Below, in pieces: positions 15,209 to 23,991 of a DNA stretch of 64,000 bases. The translations under genes were made by a program, and so were the position numbers. Under the pieces are notes generated by a model. The model searched no databases. It was not told the DNA's origin and was given only the letters and a program-made list of their open reading frames with translations. Every line of letters starts with the position of its first letter. Positions within the stretch are counted from its first letter, which is position 1. Origin of the DNA: Dechloromonas sp. (lineage in GTDB: Bacteria > Pseudomonadota > Gammaproteobacteria > Burkholderiales > Rhodocyclaceae); the NCBI GenBank assembly GCA_028687035.1, contig JAQUAX010000002.1, positions 186,001-250,000 of the forward strand. Direction: 5' to 3'.

Positions 15209-15246
15209 GGGCAGGCAGGCAATCGGCGGGAAAGGAGCTGCATTAT

Positions 15247-15274
15247 AAAAAAAAGCCCCCGGTTGTCCGGGGGC
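15247..15274 (-). terminator. Rho-independent terminator after the phytase-like gene
   Basis: Read on the minus strand, an 8-bp perfect GC stem (GCCCCCGG, loop ACAA, CCGGGGGC) is followed at once by eight T residues. It lies 27 bp after the stop of the phytase-like lipoprotein gene and ends that minus-strand transcript before phrB. Confidence 0.9.
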
Positions 15275-15300
15275 TCGGTCGGCGATTCCGGCGCGGGCGA

Positions 15301-17367
15301 TCAGTCCACCGTGTAGCTCGTCAGGGCCTGCGGCAATTTCAGCAGCCACAGGCGCGTCGGCCGCTCGCCGGCGCTGCCGCGGGTCACCCGGGCGCCGGTG
15401 GCGCCGTTCGGGCAGCCGGTCAGCGCGCCGGTCGCCGCGTCCAGCGTGCAATCCTCGGGGCTGCCTTCGACCTCGCGGCCGTCCGCATCGGTCAGGATGG
15501 AGCGCAGGCCGAAATCGTTGTCATTGATCAGCGCGACGGTCTGCGCATCGACCAGGGTCAGGCCTTCGGCCTTCTCGGCGGTCCAGCCGAGCGCGTTGAG
15601 GTCGACCAGCAGCCGCTTGCGCATCGGAACGACGGCGGACCAGGGGCGGGTCGTGTCGGTCGCGGTGCTGCCGTCGATGCTGTTCATTTCCAGGCCGACG
15701 CCGTCGGCCGCGATGTCGGTCGCGTCGGCCGGGATCTCGACCAGCATCAGGAAATTGCGCACCGTGCCGCCGGCGTCGGCGCCCTGTTCGATGACCAGGA
15801 AACGGCCGTTGCCGAGCGCCACGACGTCGCCCAGCTTGGCGCTGCCCGTGCGGTTCCTGTTCCACTTTTCGCCGGCCACCGGGTAATCCAGCGGATAGGC
15901 GTGGAGCCGGGCGCTCTCGGTCGCGGTGTCGAAGACCAGCCAGCGGACGAAGCGCGCGAAGTCGCGGACCTTGACCTTGTCGCCGGTCTTGCCGTCCTGG
16001 TCGAGGTCGCTGCTGTCGGTGACTTCGACCGACTTGCCGGTGCCGGCGTCGATCGGGTCGAGCGGGCTCTGCAGGAAGCCGTGCAGCGTCCCCTCGCGCA
16101 GCGTCAGGCCTTCCATGCCGCGGTTGGCGCGGCGGTGCCTGAGGACGTCCGGCAGGTCGCCGGCGGCGCTGCCGGGCTGGTACTTCTTCAGGATGCGGCC
16201 GGTCGTCGCGTCGATCTTGACGATGAAGGGGCCGTATTCGTCCGAGGTCCAGAAGACGCCTTGTGCCGCATCGTAGACCAGGCTTTCCGGGTCGAGACCG
16301 TTGGCGTCGAAATCGACGCGGGAAGCATCGAAGGTGAAGGCATCGGTCAGCGGGACTTCGCCGGAATTGCCGACGCTGCCGGCCGGCAGCGGGCGGCCGC
16401 TGATCGGCGTGCCGGCGGCGGTTTTGATCGGCAGCAGCGAGTCGATGCGGGCGCCCTGCTGGTCGATGGTGATGACGGCGATCGACGGCACGAAGGCCGG
16501 GGCCGGGAAGACCTTGCTGGCGGTGCCGGTCGGGTTGCTGACCTTGGCCGGCGCGTCGCCGTTCGGGCCGCGGTCGGTGATGCCGTAGAAGGTCAGCGTG
16601 CCGTCGGCGGCCCGGCTCTTGAACGCGAGGCCGGAACCGGCGGCCGGGAAGAAGCCGTGCGGGAAGTCGCGCTGGATCGCCGCGATATTGCCCGGGTAGG
16701 GGACGCGCAGATCCCGGGCGGCGTTCAGCGTGTATTTGGTGACGGCGATGTCGCCGCCGGCGCTGTCCTGGCTGGCGGCCGTGGTCGCGCCCTGGTTCAG
16801 CGCGGTGGCCAGCGTGCCCTCGAAATGTTCCTTGGCCAGCGCCAGGCGTTCGTCGTCCGGCGTGCGCTGGCTGTAGGGCTCGCCGAAGGTGTCGCCGGCG
16901 GCCGGCAGCAGGGCGCCGAGCGTCGCGAAGAAGTCGGCCTTGGCCAGCGTGAAGTCGAGCGTCTTGCCGGCCAGCGCAGCGGCGACTGCGGCGTCGATGC
17001 GGATGCCGTTGGCCGGATCGTCATCGTCGTCGAGCGACTGGAGGAAGAGCAGCAGGTTGTTGACGACGACGTCGTTGCCGGACCAGGCGGCGACGCCGCC
17101 CAGTTGCAGCGGCGTCACCGTCGACTTGCAGGGGGTGCTGCCAAGCGCGATGCCGCCCAGCGTGAAGCGGACGGTGTCGCCGCCGGCGCACGCGAAGCGG
17201 CCTTCGGCATCGGTCGTTCCGGTCTTGCCGGAAGGGGTGGCGAGGTAGGCGACGCCTTCGACGGCCGAGTCGAGCAGCTTGCCGCCGCCGGAACTGCCGT
17301 CGCCGCCGAGACAGCCGGCCAGCCCGAAGGCGAGGGCCAGCGCCAGTGCGATCGTGGATTTCTTCAT
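15301..17367 (-). CDS. Esterase-like phytase-domain lipoprotein
   Basis: Predicted envelope lipoprotein of 688 residues. A short signal peptide ends in a lipobox (GLAGC, Cys at about residue 19), followed by a Gly/Ser-rich linker. Residues about 30-130 form a small domain with two cysteines also found in other surface proteins. The rest matches the esterase-like activity of phytase family (PF13449 type): the repeated-strand pattern with TDRGPNGDAP, SDEYGPFIVKID near the middle and FLVIEQGAD later. A role in hydrolysing organic phosphate esters is inferred from the family and from the neighbouring phoX; activity is not proven for most members. The start is at the ATG giving the lipoprotein signal. 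A terminator separates it from phoX, so it may depend on read-through. Confidence 0.85.
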   Translation of the reverse strand: MKKSTIALALALAFGLAGCLGGDGSSGGGKLLDSAVEGVAYLATPSGKTGTTDAEGRFACAGGDTVRFTLGGIALGSTPCKSTVTPLQLGGVAAWSGNDVVVNNLLLFLQSLDDDDDPANGIRIDAAVAAALAGKTLDFTLAKADFFATLGALLPAAGDTFGEPYSQRTPDDERLALAKEHFEGTLATALNQGATTAASQDSAGGDIAVTKYTLNAARDLRVPYPGNIAAIQRDFPHGFFPAAGSGLAFKSRAADGTLTFYGITDRGPNGDAPAKVSNPTGTASKVFPAPAFVPSIAVITIDQQGARIDSLLPIKTAAGTPISGRPLPAGSVGNSGEVPLTDAFTFDASRVDFDANGLDPESLVYDAAQGVFWTSDEYGPFIVKIDATTGRILKKYQPGSAAGDLPDVLRHRRANRGMEGLTLREGTLHGFLQSPLDPIDAGTGKSVEVTDSSDLDQDGKTGDKVKVRDFARFVRWLVFDTATESARLHAYPLDYPVAGEKWNRNRTGSAKLGDVVALGNGRFLVIEQGADAGGTVRNFLMLVEIPADATDIAADGVGLEMNSIDGSTATDTTRPWSAVVPMRKRLLVDLNALGWTAEKAEGLTLVDAQTVALINDNDFGLRSILTDADGREVEGSPEDCTLDAATGALTGCPNGATGARVTRGSAGERPTRLWLLKLPQALTSYTVD

Positions 17368-17380
17368 GAGCGGGATTTCC

Positions 17381-17417
17381 AAAAAAAACGCTGCCCGGCC
17401 GGGCGGCAGGGCAGCGT
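17381..17417 (-). terminator. Rho-independent terminator between phoX and the phytase-like gene
   Basis: On the minus strand ACGCTGCCC (17417-17409) pairs perfectly with GGGCAGCGT (17396-17388), giving a 9-bp stem followed by eight T residues. It lies 15 bp after the phoX stop and only 14 bp before the start codon of the phytase-like gene. Confidence 0.88.
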
Positions 17418-17432
17418 GGGTTGTGCGCAGGA

Positions 17433-19661
17433 TCAGGCGCCGATCAGGCCGCCGTCGTTCTTGGTGATGACGATGGTCGTCGAGCGCGGCCGGGCGTCGC
17501 CGCCATCCGGCCAGTGGCTGCCGAAACTGGCCGGGGTGGCGATATCGGCGGCAGTGGTGCGCTCGCCCGGGTGCTGGATATTGACGAAGATCGCCTTGCC
17601 GTCCGGCGTCTCGGTGATGCCGGTGATTTCGCAGTCCTTCGGCCCGACCAGGAAGCGACGCAGCGTCGCCGCCGTCGCCTTGGTTCCGGCATAGGTGGTT
17701 ACCGTCTGGTCGGCGCCGCCGTTGCTCGGCACCGCCGTGCTGGTGATGTCGACCGCGCCGCCATCGCCGTGCTTGCCGGGCAGAGCAGCCAGCATCATGC
17801 AGTTGGTCACGTCGGTGTAGGCGTCGTCGTCGGTCTGCAGCCACATCAGGCCGGGCACCGCCTGACTGAACCACAGGCCGTCCGGGCTCGAGAAGTCGTT
17901 GTCGTCGGTCAGGCCGGAGATGTTGATCGTGGCGCCGTCCATGTCCGACTCGGCGCCGAACAGGTAGACGTCCCACGCGAAGGCGGTCGCCGCATGGTCG
18001 CCGCCGGTTTCGCGGATGCGCACGATGTGGCCGTTCGGATTGCCGGAGCCAGCCTTGCCGTCGGCATCGACGTAGTAGCGCGGGTTGGCGGCATCAAGCG
18101 CCCAGTCCTGGCCACCCAGGGTGGTGCCGGCCTTGCCGCGGTTGGCGTTCTTGGTCAGCGTCACGTAGATTTCGCCGGTCACCGGATGGACGCCGGTCCA
18201 TTCAGGACGGTCCATCGCCGTCGCGCCGACCGCGTCGGCGGCCAGACGGGAATTAACCAGCACCTCGGCCTGAGTGGTGAAGCCGTAAGCGGCAGCCAGA
18301 ATTGCCGGATGGGAAATGCTCAGTTCGGTCCACGTGCCCGAACCGTCGTCATTGAAGGTGGCGACATACAGCTTGCCGTCGTCAAGGTACTTGTTGCCGG
18401 CAGCGAGACCGCCGTTGGCGTCGGCGGCGTCCCAGTTGGCGTTGGAAACGTACTTGTAGATGTATTCACCGACTGCGTCGTCGCCCATGTAGTAGACCAG
18501 CGGCTTGCCGGCGACGGCCTTCGCCGGCATCGCGCCCTCGTGGCCGAAGCGGCCCAGCGCGGTGCGCTTGCGCGGCGTCGCGGCCGGCGCGAACGGGTCG
18601 ATCTCGACGACCCAGCCCATGGTGTTGGCGGCGTTGCGGTAGTCGGCCGTCGCGTCGGCGCCGGTCGGGGTGATGTTCCAGCGGTCGTACAGGCCGGTCC
18701 CGCTGGTGTCGCCGCCGGCCGGGTTGGCCCAGCCGTAGCTGCCGTTGCTGCTGCCCGAGCCGATGTAGCGGTTCTGGGCGGTCGCGGCCTTGGTATCCGC
18801 CAGCGTGTTGCTCGCCGGACGCTTGAAGTAGCCGGCCCAGTTTTCCTCGCAGGTCAAATAGGTGCCCCAAGGCGTGACGCCGTTGGCGCAGTTGTTCAGC
18901 GTGCCGCGGGTGGCGCTGCCGTCGGTCGAGTAGGCGGTCACCATCAGGTTGTCGCCGGCCGCCGGGCCGCTGATCTCCATCGGGCTGGCCGCGGTGTAGC
19001 GGCGGTTGAAGCCGGACAGCGTGTTGACGGAGAAATTCGTGTTGCGGACAACCTCGATCACCGACACGCCGTGCGCATTCACTTCCTTGTCGATCTGGGC
19101 CGGGACGCGGGCCGCCTTGTCGAAGCCGGCGCCGACTTCTGCGACGGTGTGCAGGAAAACCTGCGTGATGTTTTCATGGTTCATGCACAGCAGGCCGCGG
19201 GCGTTGTTGCCCAGGTCCTTGGCCAGGCCGGCGGCGTTGAGGCCGAAGTAGGCCATGCCGTCGTGGTGGTCGCCGGCGCGGTGTTCGAAGCTGGCGGCAC
19301 TGTCGGTGCCGTCGTTGGCGTAGCCGCCGGTGAGCGCGTTGATCGGGTCGCCCAGGCGATACAGGTAGGTCGCGGTGTAGCCGGTCGGGATGCGCAGCGC
19401 GTCGTCCAAGCCCTTGGCGACGGCGTCGAAGCCCAGCGTGAAGGCGCTGGAACCGCCGGAGCCGCCGCTGCTCAGGCAGCCGCTCAGGCCGAAGCTCATG
19501 AAGCTGCCGGCGGCCAGCCCGAAGCCGCCCTTCAGCAGGTTGCGGCGGGACAGGCGGACGTTCAGCACGTCGCCGAATTCACGGTTGCCGGAGGTGTTGC
19601 GCACGACGTCGTCGCAGCCGTTGGGGGAGTCGGGGTGGTGCTTGGTCAGTTGGTCGGACAT
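17433..19661 (-). CDS. phoX: PhoX-family alkaline phosphatase, Tat-exported
   Basis: 742-residue protein of the PhoX/DUF839 family, calcium- and iron-dependent phosphatases of the periplasm. The N-terminus holds a twin-arginine signal, SRRNLLKGGFGLAAG (about 38-52), followed by a cysteine (GLSGC), preceded by an unusually long soluble leader of some 37 residues, as is usual in this family. Diagnostic PhoX blocks are CMNHENIT and NCANGVTPWGTYLTCEEN, plus several Asp/Glu-rich metal-site loops. It would release phosphate from organic esters. A Pho-box-like sequence lies just upstream (19716-19733). The start at 19661 has a weak ribosome site (GAGAGAG). Confidence 0.93.
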   Translation of the reverse strand: MSDQLTKHHPDSPNGCDDVVRNTSGNREFGDVLNVRLSRRNLLKGGFGLAAGSFMSFGLSGCLSSGGSGGSSAFTLGFDAVAKGLDDALRIPTGYTATYLYRLGDPINALTGGYANDGTDSAASFEHRAGDHHDGMAYFGLNAAGLAKDLGNNARGLLCMNHENITQVFLHTVAEVGAGFDKAARVPAQIDKEVNAHGVSVIEVVRNTNFSVNTLSGFNRRYTAASPMEISGPAAGDNLMVTAYSTDGSATRGTLNNCANGVTPWGTYLTCEENWAGYFKRPASNTLADTKAATAQNRYIGSGSSNGSYGWANPAGGDTSGTGLYDRWNITPTGADATADYRNAANTMGWVVEIDPFAPAATPRKRTALGRFGHEGAMPAKAVAGKPLVYYMGDDAVGEYIYKYVSNANWDAADANGGLAAGNKYLDDGKLYVATFNDDGSGTWTELSISHPAILAAAYGFTTQAEVLVNSRLAADAVGATAMDRPEWTGVHPVTGEIYVTLTKNANRGKAGTTLGGQDWALDAANPRYYVDADGKAGSGNPNGHIVRIRETGGDHAATAFAWDVYLFGAESDMDGATINISGLTDDNDFSSPDGLWFSQAVPGLMWLQTDDDAYTDVTNCMMLAALPGKHGDGGAVDITSTAVPSNGGADQTVTTYAGTKATAATLRRFLVGPKDCEITGITETPDGKAIFVNIQHPGERTTAADIATPASFGSHWPDGGDARPRSTTIVITKNDGGLIGA

Positions 19662-19699
19662 GAAAGCTCTCTCGGGTTGATGGAGGGGGGTAGCCCGGG

Positions 19700-19733
19700 A
19701 TTCTCGCGGGCGTCGGTGACGCGACGATGACGA
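19700..19733 (-). promoter_or_regulatory. Candidate Pho box and -10 element for phoX
   Basis: On the minus strand TCGTCAT-CGTC-GCGTCAC (19733-19716) is a 7-4-7 direct repeat, the architecture of a PhoB box (consensus CTGTCAT-N4-CTGTCAT/C), with five of seven positions matching in each half. Ten bp further on is GAGAAT (19705-19700), a fair -10, at the spacing seen in PhoB-activated promoters. It lies 54 bp before the phoX ATG and directly after gspN. Confidence 0.5.
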
Positions 19734-19740
19734 AAGGGTT

Positions 19741-20469
19741 TCAGCGGATCGGAAAATCGAAGCGGTAGCCGCCGTCGACCGCGGAATCGGGGGCCGCGGC
19801 GACGCTCAGGTAGCGTTCGAGCGCCGGGCGGGCGGCCCCGGACAGGCGGATCCGACCGCTGAACCGGCCGTCGGCCAGCCGGCCATCGACGTCGATTTCG
19901 CCCGGCCGGCCGCCGCTGGCTTCGGCTTCCGGCGCGCCGCGGCCGTCCCAGCGCCAGGCGGCGCGGTAGTCGCCGAGCGGCCGGTCGGCGAGCAGGCTGC
20001 TCGCCGCCTGCCGCCAGCGCACTTCGCCGCGGCCGCCGGCGATGCCGTCCGGGCCGAGCTGCAGTTCGCCGGTCGCGATTGCCAGTTCGCCCTGCCAGCG
20101 TCCGCCGGGCAGGCCGAGCCGCGGATCGCCGAGCACGACCCGGGCCGGCAGCGCGATGCCGTCGATGTCGAGGCGGCGGAGTTCGCGCCAGACGATGCGG
20201 CCGGCGCCCAGCGTCACCCGGGCGTAGCCGCCGTCCGCCGGCAGCAGGCGCCAGCCGAGCGTCCCGAGGTCGAGCCAGGCGTCGCCGTCGCGCCACAGCA
20301 GCCGGGCGTCGCCGGCCCACCAGCGGCCTTCGGCGCCGGCGATCCGGCATTGCCCGGCGCAGGATTCCTCGAGCAGCGCGGCGACCGGACGGGCCGGCAT
20401 CTGGCCGAGCAGCGCGAGCAGCCCGGCGATCGCGAACCAGGCCGGAGCGGGCCGGGCGGCGGGCTTCAT
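19741..20469 (-). CDS. gspN: Type II secretion protein N
   Basis: Accessory inner-membrane protein of type II secretion, 242 residues. One N-terminal membrane helix (AWFAIAGLLALLGQMP, about 10-25) is followed by a periplasmic part rich in beta strands with several Trp-Trp/Gly patterns (GRWWAGDARLLWRDGDAWLDL), as in GspN. GspN is absent from many systems and dispensable in some; its role is unclear. The ATG at 20469 overlaps the gspM stop. Last gene of the gsp operon; no clear terminator follows before phoX. Confidence 0.85.
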   Translation of the reverse strand: MKPAARPAPAWFAIAGLLALLGQMPARPVAALLEESCAGQCRIAGAEGRWWAGDARLLWRDGDAWLDLGTLGWRLLPADGGYARVTLGAGRIVWRELRRLDIDGIALPARVVLGDPRLGLPGGRWQGELAIATGELQLGPDGIAGGRGEVRWRQAASSLLADRPLGDYRAAWRWDGRGAPEAEASGGRPGEIDVDGRLADGRFSGRIRLSGAARPALERYLSVAAAPDSAVDGGYRFDFPIR

Positions 20470-20972
20470 CGCGGGCCGCCGGCCGCCGCGTAGGCGGCTT
20501 CGACGCGGACCCCGCCGGCTGCGGCGACGATCCGGCAACTGTCGAGGATCAGCCGGTGTTCCCGGTGGAGCGCCGCGGTCCACCGCAGCCAGCGGGCAAA
20601 ATCGGTCGATCCGGATATCTGCAGGCGGCCGTCCTGTTCCCAGCGCGCCGCGATGCCCGGGCCGAGTTCGCCGAGCCGGGCCTCGACGGCGGCGCGCAGC
20701 GTGTCGGCCCGCGCCGGCGGCGCCGGGGTGTCGGCGCTCAGGGCCTGCCAGTCGCCGACCAGTCCGGCCATGCGTTCGGCATCGGCGACCAGGCGCGGCA
20801 GCTGGCGGCGCTGCTCGCGCCGGCCCTGGTCGACCGTCCACGCCAACTGCAGCGCACCGGCCACCGCGAGGGCGACGGCGAGCCAGCGCAGCGCGTGGCG
20901 TTCGCGCGGGGCGAGGGCCTGCCAGCGGGCCGTCGCCCGCCGGCGCCATTCATTGACTCGGGCGGCGTTCAT
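20466..20972 (-). CDS. gspM: Type II secretion protein M
   Basis: Inner-membrane platform component that pairs with GspL; 168 residues. Arrangement as in the family: short cytoplasmic N-terminus rich in Arg (EWRRRATARWQAL), one membrane helix at about 28-46 (LRWLAVALAVAGALQLAW), then a coiled stretch and a small ferredoxin-like periplasmic domain. Sequence conservation in this family is low, so the call rests mainly on topology and position between gspL and gspN. Overlaps both neighbours by 4 bp. Confidence 0.85.
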   Translation of the reverse strand: MNAARVNEWRRRATARWQALAPRERHALRWLAVALAVAGALQLAWTVDQGRREQRRQLPRLVADAERMAGLVGDWQALSADTPAPPARADTLRAAVEARLGELGPGIAARWEQDGRLQISGSTDFARWLRWTAALHREHRLILDSCRIVAAAGGVRVEAAYAAAGGPR

Positions 20973-22129
20973 CGGCGGCTCCCGGCGCTCAGCGACCAGC
21001 CCGTTCCGCCGTCGGCACTCAGCCGCTGGCCGCGCCGTTCGGCGGCTGCGGCCAGCGCCGCGACGGCGTCGGCCGGCTGCGGGGCGACGATTTCCAGCCG
21101 GCCGTCGCGGTAGCGCAGTTCGGCTATCGTCGCGCCAGTCGGCAGCTCGGCCAGCGTGTCGGCGAGGGCGAGGAAGTCGCCGGCCACCAGCTGGCCGCCG
21201 GCGTGGCGGGTCGAGTCGACCAGGCGCTGCATCTGCAGCAGCGGATCGACCAGCGCGGCCTGCGGCTGCGCGGCGCGGAACTGCGCGGCGATCGCATCGC
21301 GCAGCCGGGCCGCCTGCCAGGCGTGCCAGCCCCACTGGGCGGCCGACAGCAGCAGCGCGACGCCGGCGAATGCGGCGGCGAGCCGGGCGGCGCCCGAGAA
21401 ATGGCGGACGACGGCCGTCCGCCGGCGCGGCGGCGCCAGCTCGCCGTCGAGGAAGCCGGGCGCCGCCGGCGCCAGCCATTCGCCGGCGCCCCCCGGGCGC
21501 AGGCCGGGCACGGCGGCGAGCCGGGCGCCGGCATCCGGGTCGGCATCGACGACGTGCAGGGGCAGCGCCTCGCCGCCGGCCAGTTCGCCCAGCCGGGCAG
21601 CGAGGTCGTCGCCGGGGCCGAGCGCCGCGAATTCGCCATCCGGCGCGACGACGCACAGCTCGTCGCCGACCAGGCAGGCGGCCGGCGCGGGCATCGCCAT
21701 GCCGAGCGGCCACGCGGCGTGCGGCGGCAGGCCCAGTTCGCGCAGCAGCGCGACGATCCCGGCCAGGCGCTGGCGGGAGACGACGCCGACCCGGCTCGTG
21801 CCGTCGTCGCCGGTTTTCCCGGCGACCGCGAAGGCGAGCTGTTCGGGGGCGTCGAGCAGCACGTCCTCGAGCGCGGCGCCGACGACTTCCGGCCGGCGCC
21901 CGAGCGGCGGCGCCGGCAGCCGGACGCGCCGGCCGGCGACCTGGCGGCCGGCGAGCAGAATCCGGCATTCGGGCATTTCGTCCGGTGCGCCGCCGACGCC
22001 GGGCCAGTGGGCCGGCTCGCTGCAGCCCCGGCGGAGCAGGCGGCCGCCCGCGTCGTGCAGCAGCCACGGGCAGGCGCGGCGCTGCTGCGGCCAGTCGGAG
22101 GGAATGATCAGGGTCAGGATGGTGTTCAT
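20969..22129 (-). CDS. gspL: Type II secretion protein L
   Basis: Bitopic inner-membrane protein, 386 residues, that anchors the ATPase GspE to the platform. The cytoplasmic actin-like domain covers about 1-235, with the typical start LTLIIPSDWPQ and PCPW/LLHDAGG strands. A single membrane helix is at about 249-268 (AARLAAAFAGVALLLSAAQW), and a periplasmic ferredoxin-like domain follows (IAELRYRDGRLEI). Overlaps gspK and gspM by 4 bp each, which fits co-translation of complex partners. Confidence 0.9.
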   Translation of the reverse strand: MNTILTLIIPSDWPQQRRACPWLLHDAGGRLLRRGCSEPAHWPGVGGAPDEMPECRILLAGRQVAGRRVRLPAPPLGRRPEVVGAALEDVLLDAPEQLAFAVAGKTGDDGTSRVGVVSRQRLAGIVALLRELGLPPHAAWPLGMAMPAPAACLVGDELCVVAPDGEFAALGPGDDLAARLGELAGGEALPLHVVDADPDAGARLAAVPGLRPGGAGEWLAPAAPGFLDGELAPPRRRTAVVRHFSGAARLAAAFAGVALLLSAAQWGWHAWQAARLRDAIAAQFRAAQPQAALVDPLLQMQRLVDSTRHAGGQLVAGDFLALADTLAELPTGATIAELRYRDGRLEIVAPQPADAVAALAAAAERRGQRLSADGGTGWSLSAGSRR

Positions 22130-23085
22130 TGGATGTTTTGCCACAGGATGCGGGGAGAGCCGCCGTCGGTCCGGCGCTGGACCAGGCTGGCGACGCGGCT
22201 GCGCGCCGCGCCGCGGTGAACCTCGATATCGACCAGGAAATGCCGGCTGGCGGCGGCGACCGGCAGCAGTGCCGCGGGCAGGCCGGGGTCGCCGATGCGC
22301 TGCCGGAAATCGGCGACGTCGCGGAAGGGCAGCGCATGCCGGGCGGCGGCCAGTTCGCGCGCCGCGGCCAGCGTCAGGCCGGGCTGGATTGCCGACAGCA
22401 CCTCGGCCGGCGCGGTATTGACGTTGACCGGCTGGCGTCCGGGCAGCACGCAGGCCAGCTCGTTCAGGCGGGCGACCACGGCCGGCGTGTAGCCGGCGAC
22501 GCGCAGCAGCCCGGGGAAGTCGTCGAGCGGCCGGCCGCTGCCGGTCGCCGCGCCGGGGGCGTAGTCGGCGGCCTCGGCGCCGTCGGCGCGGCGGCTGTCG
22601 TCGGCATCCAACCAGTCGGCGAGCCGGTCGGCCAGCTCGCCGGGCAGGCCGGCGCCGGCCAGCAGGCGGCGGTAGGCGGCGAGCGCCTGCTCGTCGACGG
22701 CGCCGTCGTCGCGGCGCAGGTTGTTCAGGTTGAAGCGGCCCTGGGCATCCCGGATGCGGCCGCCGATCTCGGCCGACTCGTGGCGCAGCGTCGGCAGTTC
22801 GCGCGCCCAGTCCTCGCTCAGGTCGTCGGTCGCGCTGCGCGCGGCGTCGGCGGCGAGCAGCGCGCGTGCGTAATCGATGCCGGCCCGCGCCAGTTCGGTC
22901 GCCTGCGCCTTGTCGCGGGCGACCGCGACGTGGTCGGTCCAGGCGGACAGCCGGCCGAGCAGCAGCGCCGCCGTCGTCGCGGCGAGGGCGACGACGAGCA
23001 GCGCCGTGATCACGGCGGCGCCGCGCTGCGGTCGACGGCCCCGACGCGGCCATTTCCGGGAGCGGTCAATCGGCGGCGGCGACAT
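22126..23085 (-). CDS. gspK: Type II secretion minor pseudopilin K
   Basis: Large minor pseudopilin that caps the pseudopilus tip; 319 residues. A prepilin-type leader with many Arg (RRGRRPQRG) is cleaved before AAVITALLVVALAATTAALLL; as is usual for GspK there is no glutamate at mature position 5. The body contains the helical insert of GspK and the metal-site-like Asp-rich segment (DWLDADDSRRADG). It overlaps gspJ by 20 bp and gspL by 4 bp. Confidence 0.92.
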   Translation of the reverse strand: MSPPPIDRSRKWPRRGRRPQRGAAVITALLVVALAATTAALLLGRLSAWTDHVAVARDKAQATELARAGIDYARALLAADAARSATDDLSEDWARELPTLRHESAEIGGRIRDAQGRFNLNNLRRDDGAVDEQALAAYRRLLAGAGLPGELADRLADWLDADDSRRADGAEAADYAPGAATGSGRPLDDFPGLLRVAGYTPAVVARLNELACVLPGRQPVNVNTAPAEVLSAIQPGLTLAAARELAAARHALPFRDVADFRQRIGDPGLPAALLPVAAASRHFLVDIEVHRGAARSRVASLVQRRTDGGSPRILWQNIQ

Positions 23086-23626
23086 CGAAAATCCGTTCCA
23101 CCGTGCCGCCCTCGGCGAGGTGCAGCGTGATGCGCAGCGCCCGCGGCAGCGCGGCGCCGTCGCCGGCCGGCCAGGCGCTCCGCCAGCGGTTGCCGCGGTC
23201 GAGTCCGGCCAGTTCGCAGCGCAGCACGCCGTCGAGCAGGCGGTAGGCGCGGCCCGCGGCCGGCGCGTCGTGGGCCGGCCAGGTCAGCAGGTCGAGGCCG
23301 CCGTCGCGCCAGCGGTAGCCGACGCGCTGCAGCGGCGCGTCGGCGGCGCTGCGGGTCAGCGTCAGTTCGCAGCCGGCGACGGTCCAGGCCGGCGTCGGAT
23401 TCCCGGCCGCGTCGCGACCGGGGACGGCGACCGCCTGGCGGACGTCGTTGCCCAGCCGCTCGACGCCCAGCGCGATCTCCTGCCAGCGCGCGGTGTCGGC
23501 CTCCAGCGCGGCGGCCGTGCGGCGCACGGCGTCGAGGCCGCGGTAGCCAAGCACGCCGAGCAGCGCCAGCAGGCTGACGGCGACCAGGATCTCGATCAGC
23601 GTGAAGCCGTGCTGGCGGCGCATCAC
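23066..23626 (-). CDS. gspJ: Type II secretion minor pseudopilin J
   Basis: Minor pseudopilin of the tip complex with GspI and GspK; 186 residues. Prepilin leader MMRRQHG is cut before FTLIEILVAVSLLALLG, with the conserved Glu at mature position 5. The C-terminal beta-sheet domain ends with a hydrophobic strand (VERIFDVAAAD). The start overlaps the gspI stop by 4 bp. Confidence 0.92.
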   Translation of the reverse strand: MMRRQHGFTLIEILVAVSLLALLGVLGYRGLDAVRRTAAALEADTARWQEIALGVERLGNDVRQAVAVPGRDAAGNPTPAWTVAGCELTLTRSAADAPLQRVGYRWRDGGLDLLTWPAHDAPAAGRAYRLLDGVLRCELAGLDRGNRWRSAWPAGDGAALPRALRITLHLAEGGTVERIFDVAAAD

Positions 23627-23991
23627 GGCGCTCCCAGGTAGCCGACCCGGCGGACCAGCGCGGCCTCGCCGCCGCCTTCGCCGGACACCGCGATCTCGAC
23701 GCGGCGGAACTGCCCCTGGGCGGCCGGCGCGACCTGCTGGCGCCAGACGAAATCGCGCCCGCCCTGGCGGCTGCGGCCGGCGCTGGTGCCGGGCTCGGGC
23801 CAGGCCCGCGTCGCGCGCAGCAGCGCGGCCCGGTCCTCGGCGACCCAGCCGGCGAGCAGGCGTTCGCGCAGCGCGCCGGCCGTGTCGGCCGCGGCCAGCC
23901 CGGCACGCGCGGCGGCGCCCAGGCCGAGCGCCAGGATGGCCAGCGCGACCAGCACCTCGAGCAGCGTGAAGCCGCGTTCCGCCCGCCTCAT
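23623..23991 (-). CDS. gspI: Type II secretion minor pseudopilin I
   Basis: Small minor pseudopilin, 122 residues, usual for GspI. Leader MRRAERG precedes FTLLEVLVALAILALGLGAA with Glu5. It starts the assembly of the GspI-J-K tip complex in characterised systems. The ATG at 23991 overlaps the gspH stop (ATGA). Processing requires a prepilin peptidase that is not encoded in this window. Confidence 0.9.
   Translation of the reverse strand: MRRAERGFTLLEVLVALAILALGLGAAARAGLAAADTAGALRERLLAGWVAEDRAALLRATRAWPEPGTSAGRSRQGGRDFVWRQQVAPAAQGQFRRVEIAVSGEGGGEAALVRRVGYLGAP

Noticed and set aside
20969-23053. A 694-codon minus-strand frame that fuses extra sequence to GspL
   Set aside because: The extra N-terminal sequence is a shadow of gspK in another frame; GspL starts at 22129, overlapping the gspK stop by 4 bp.
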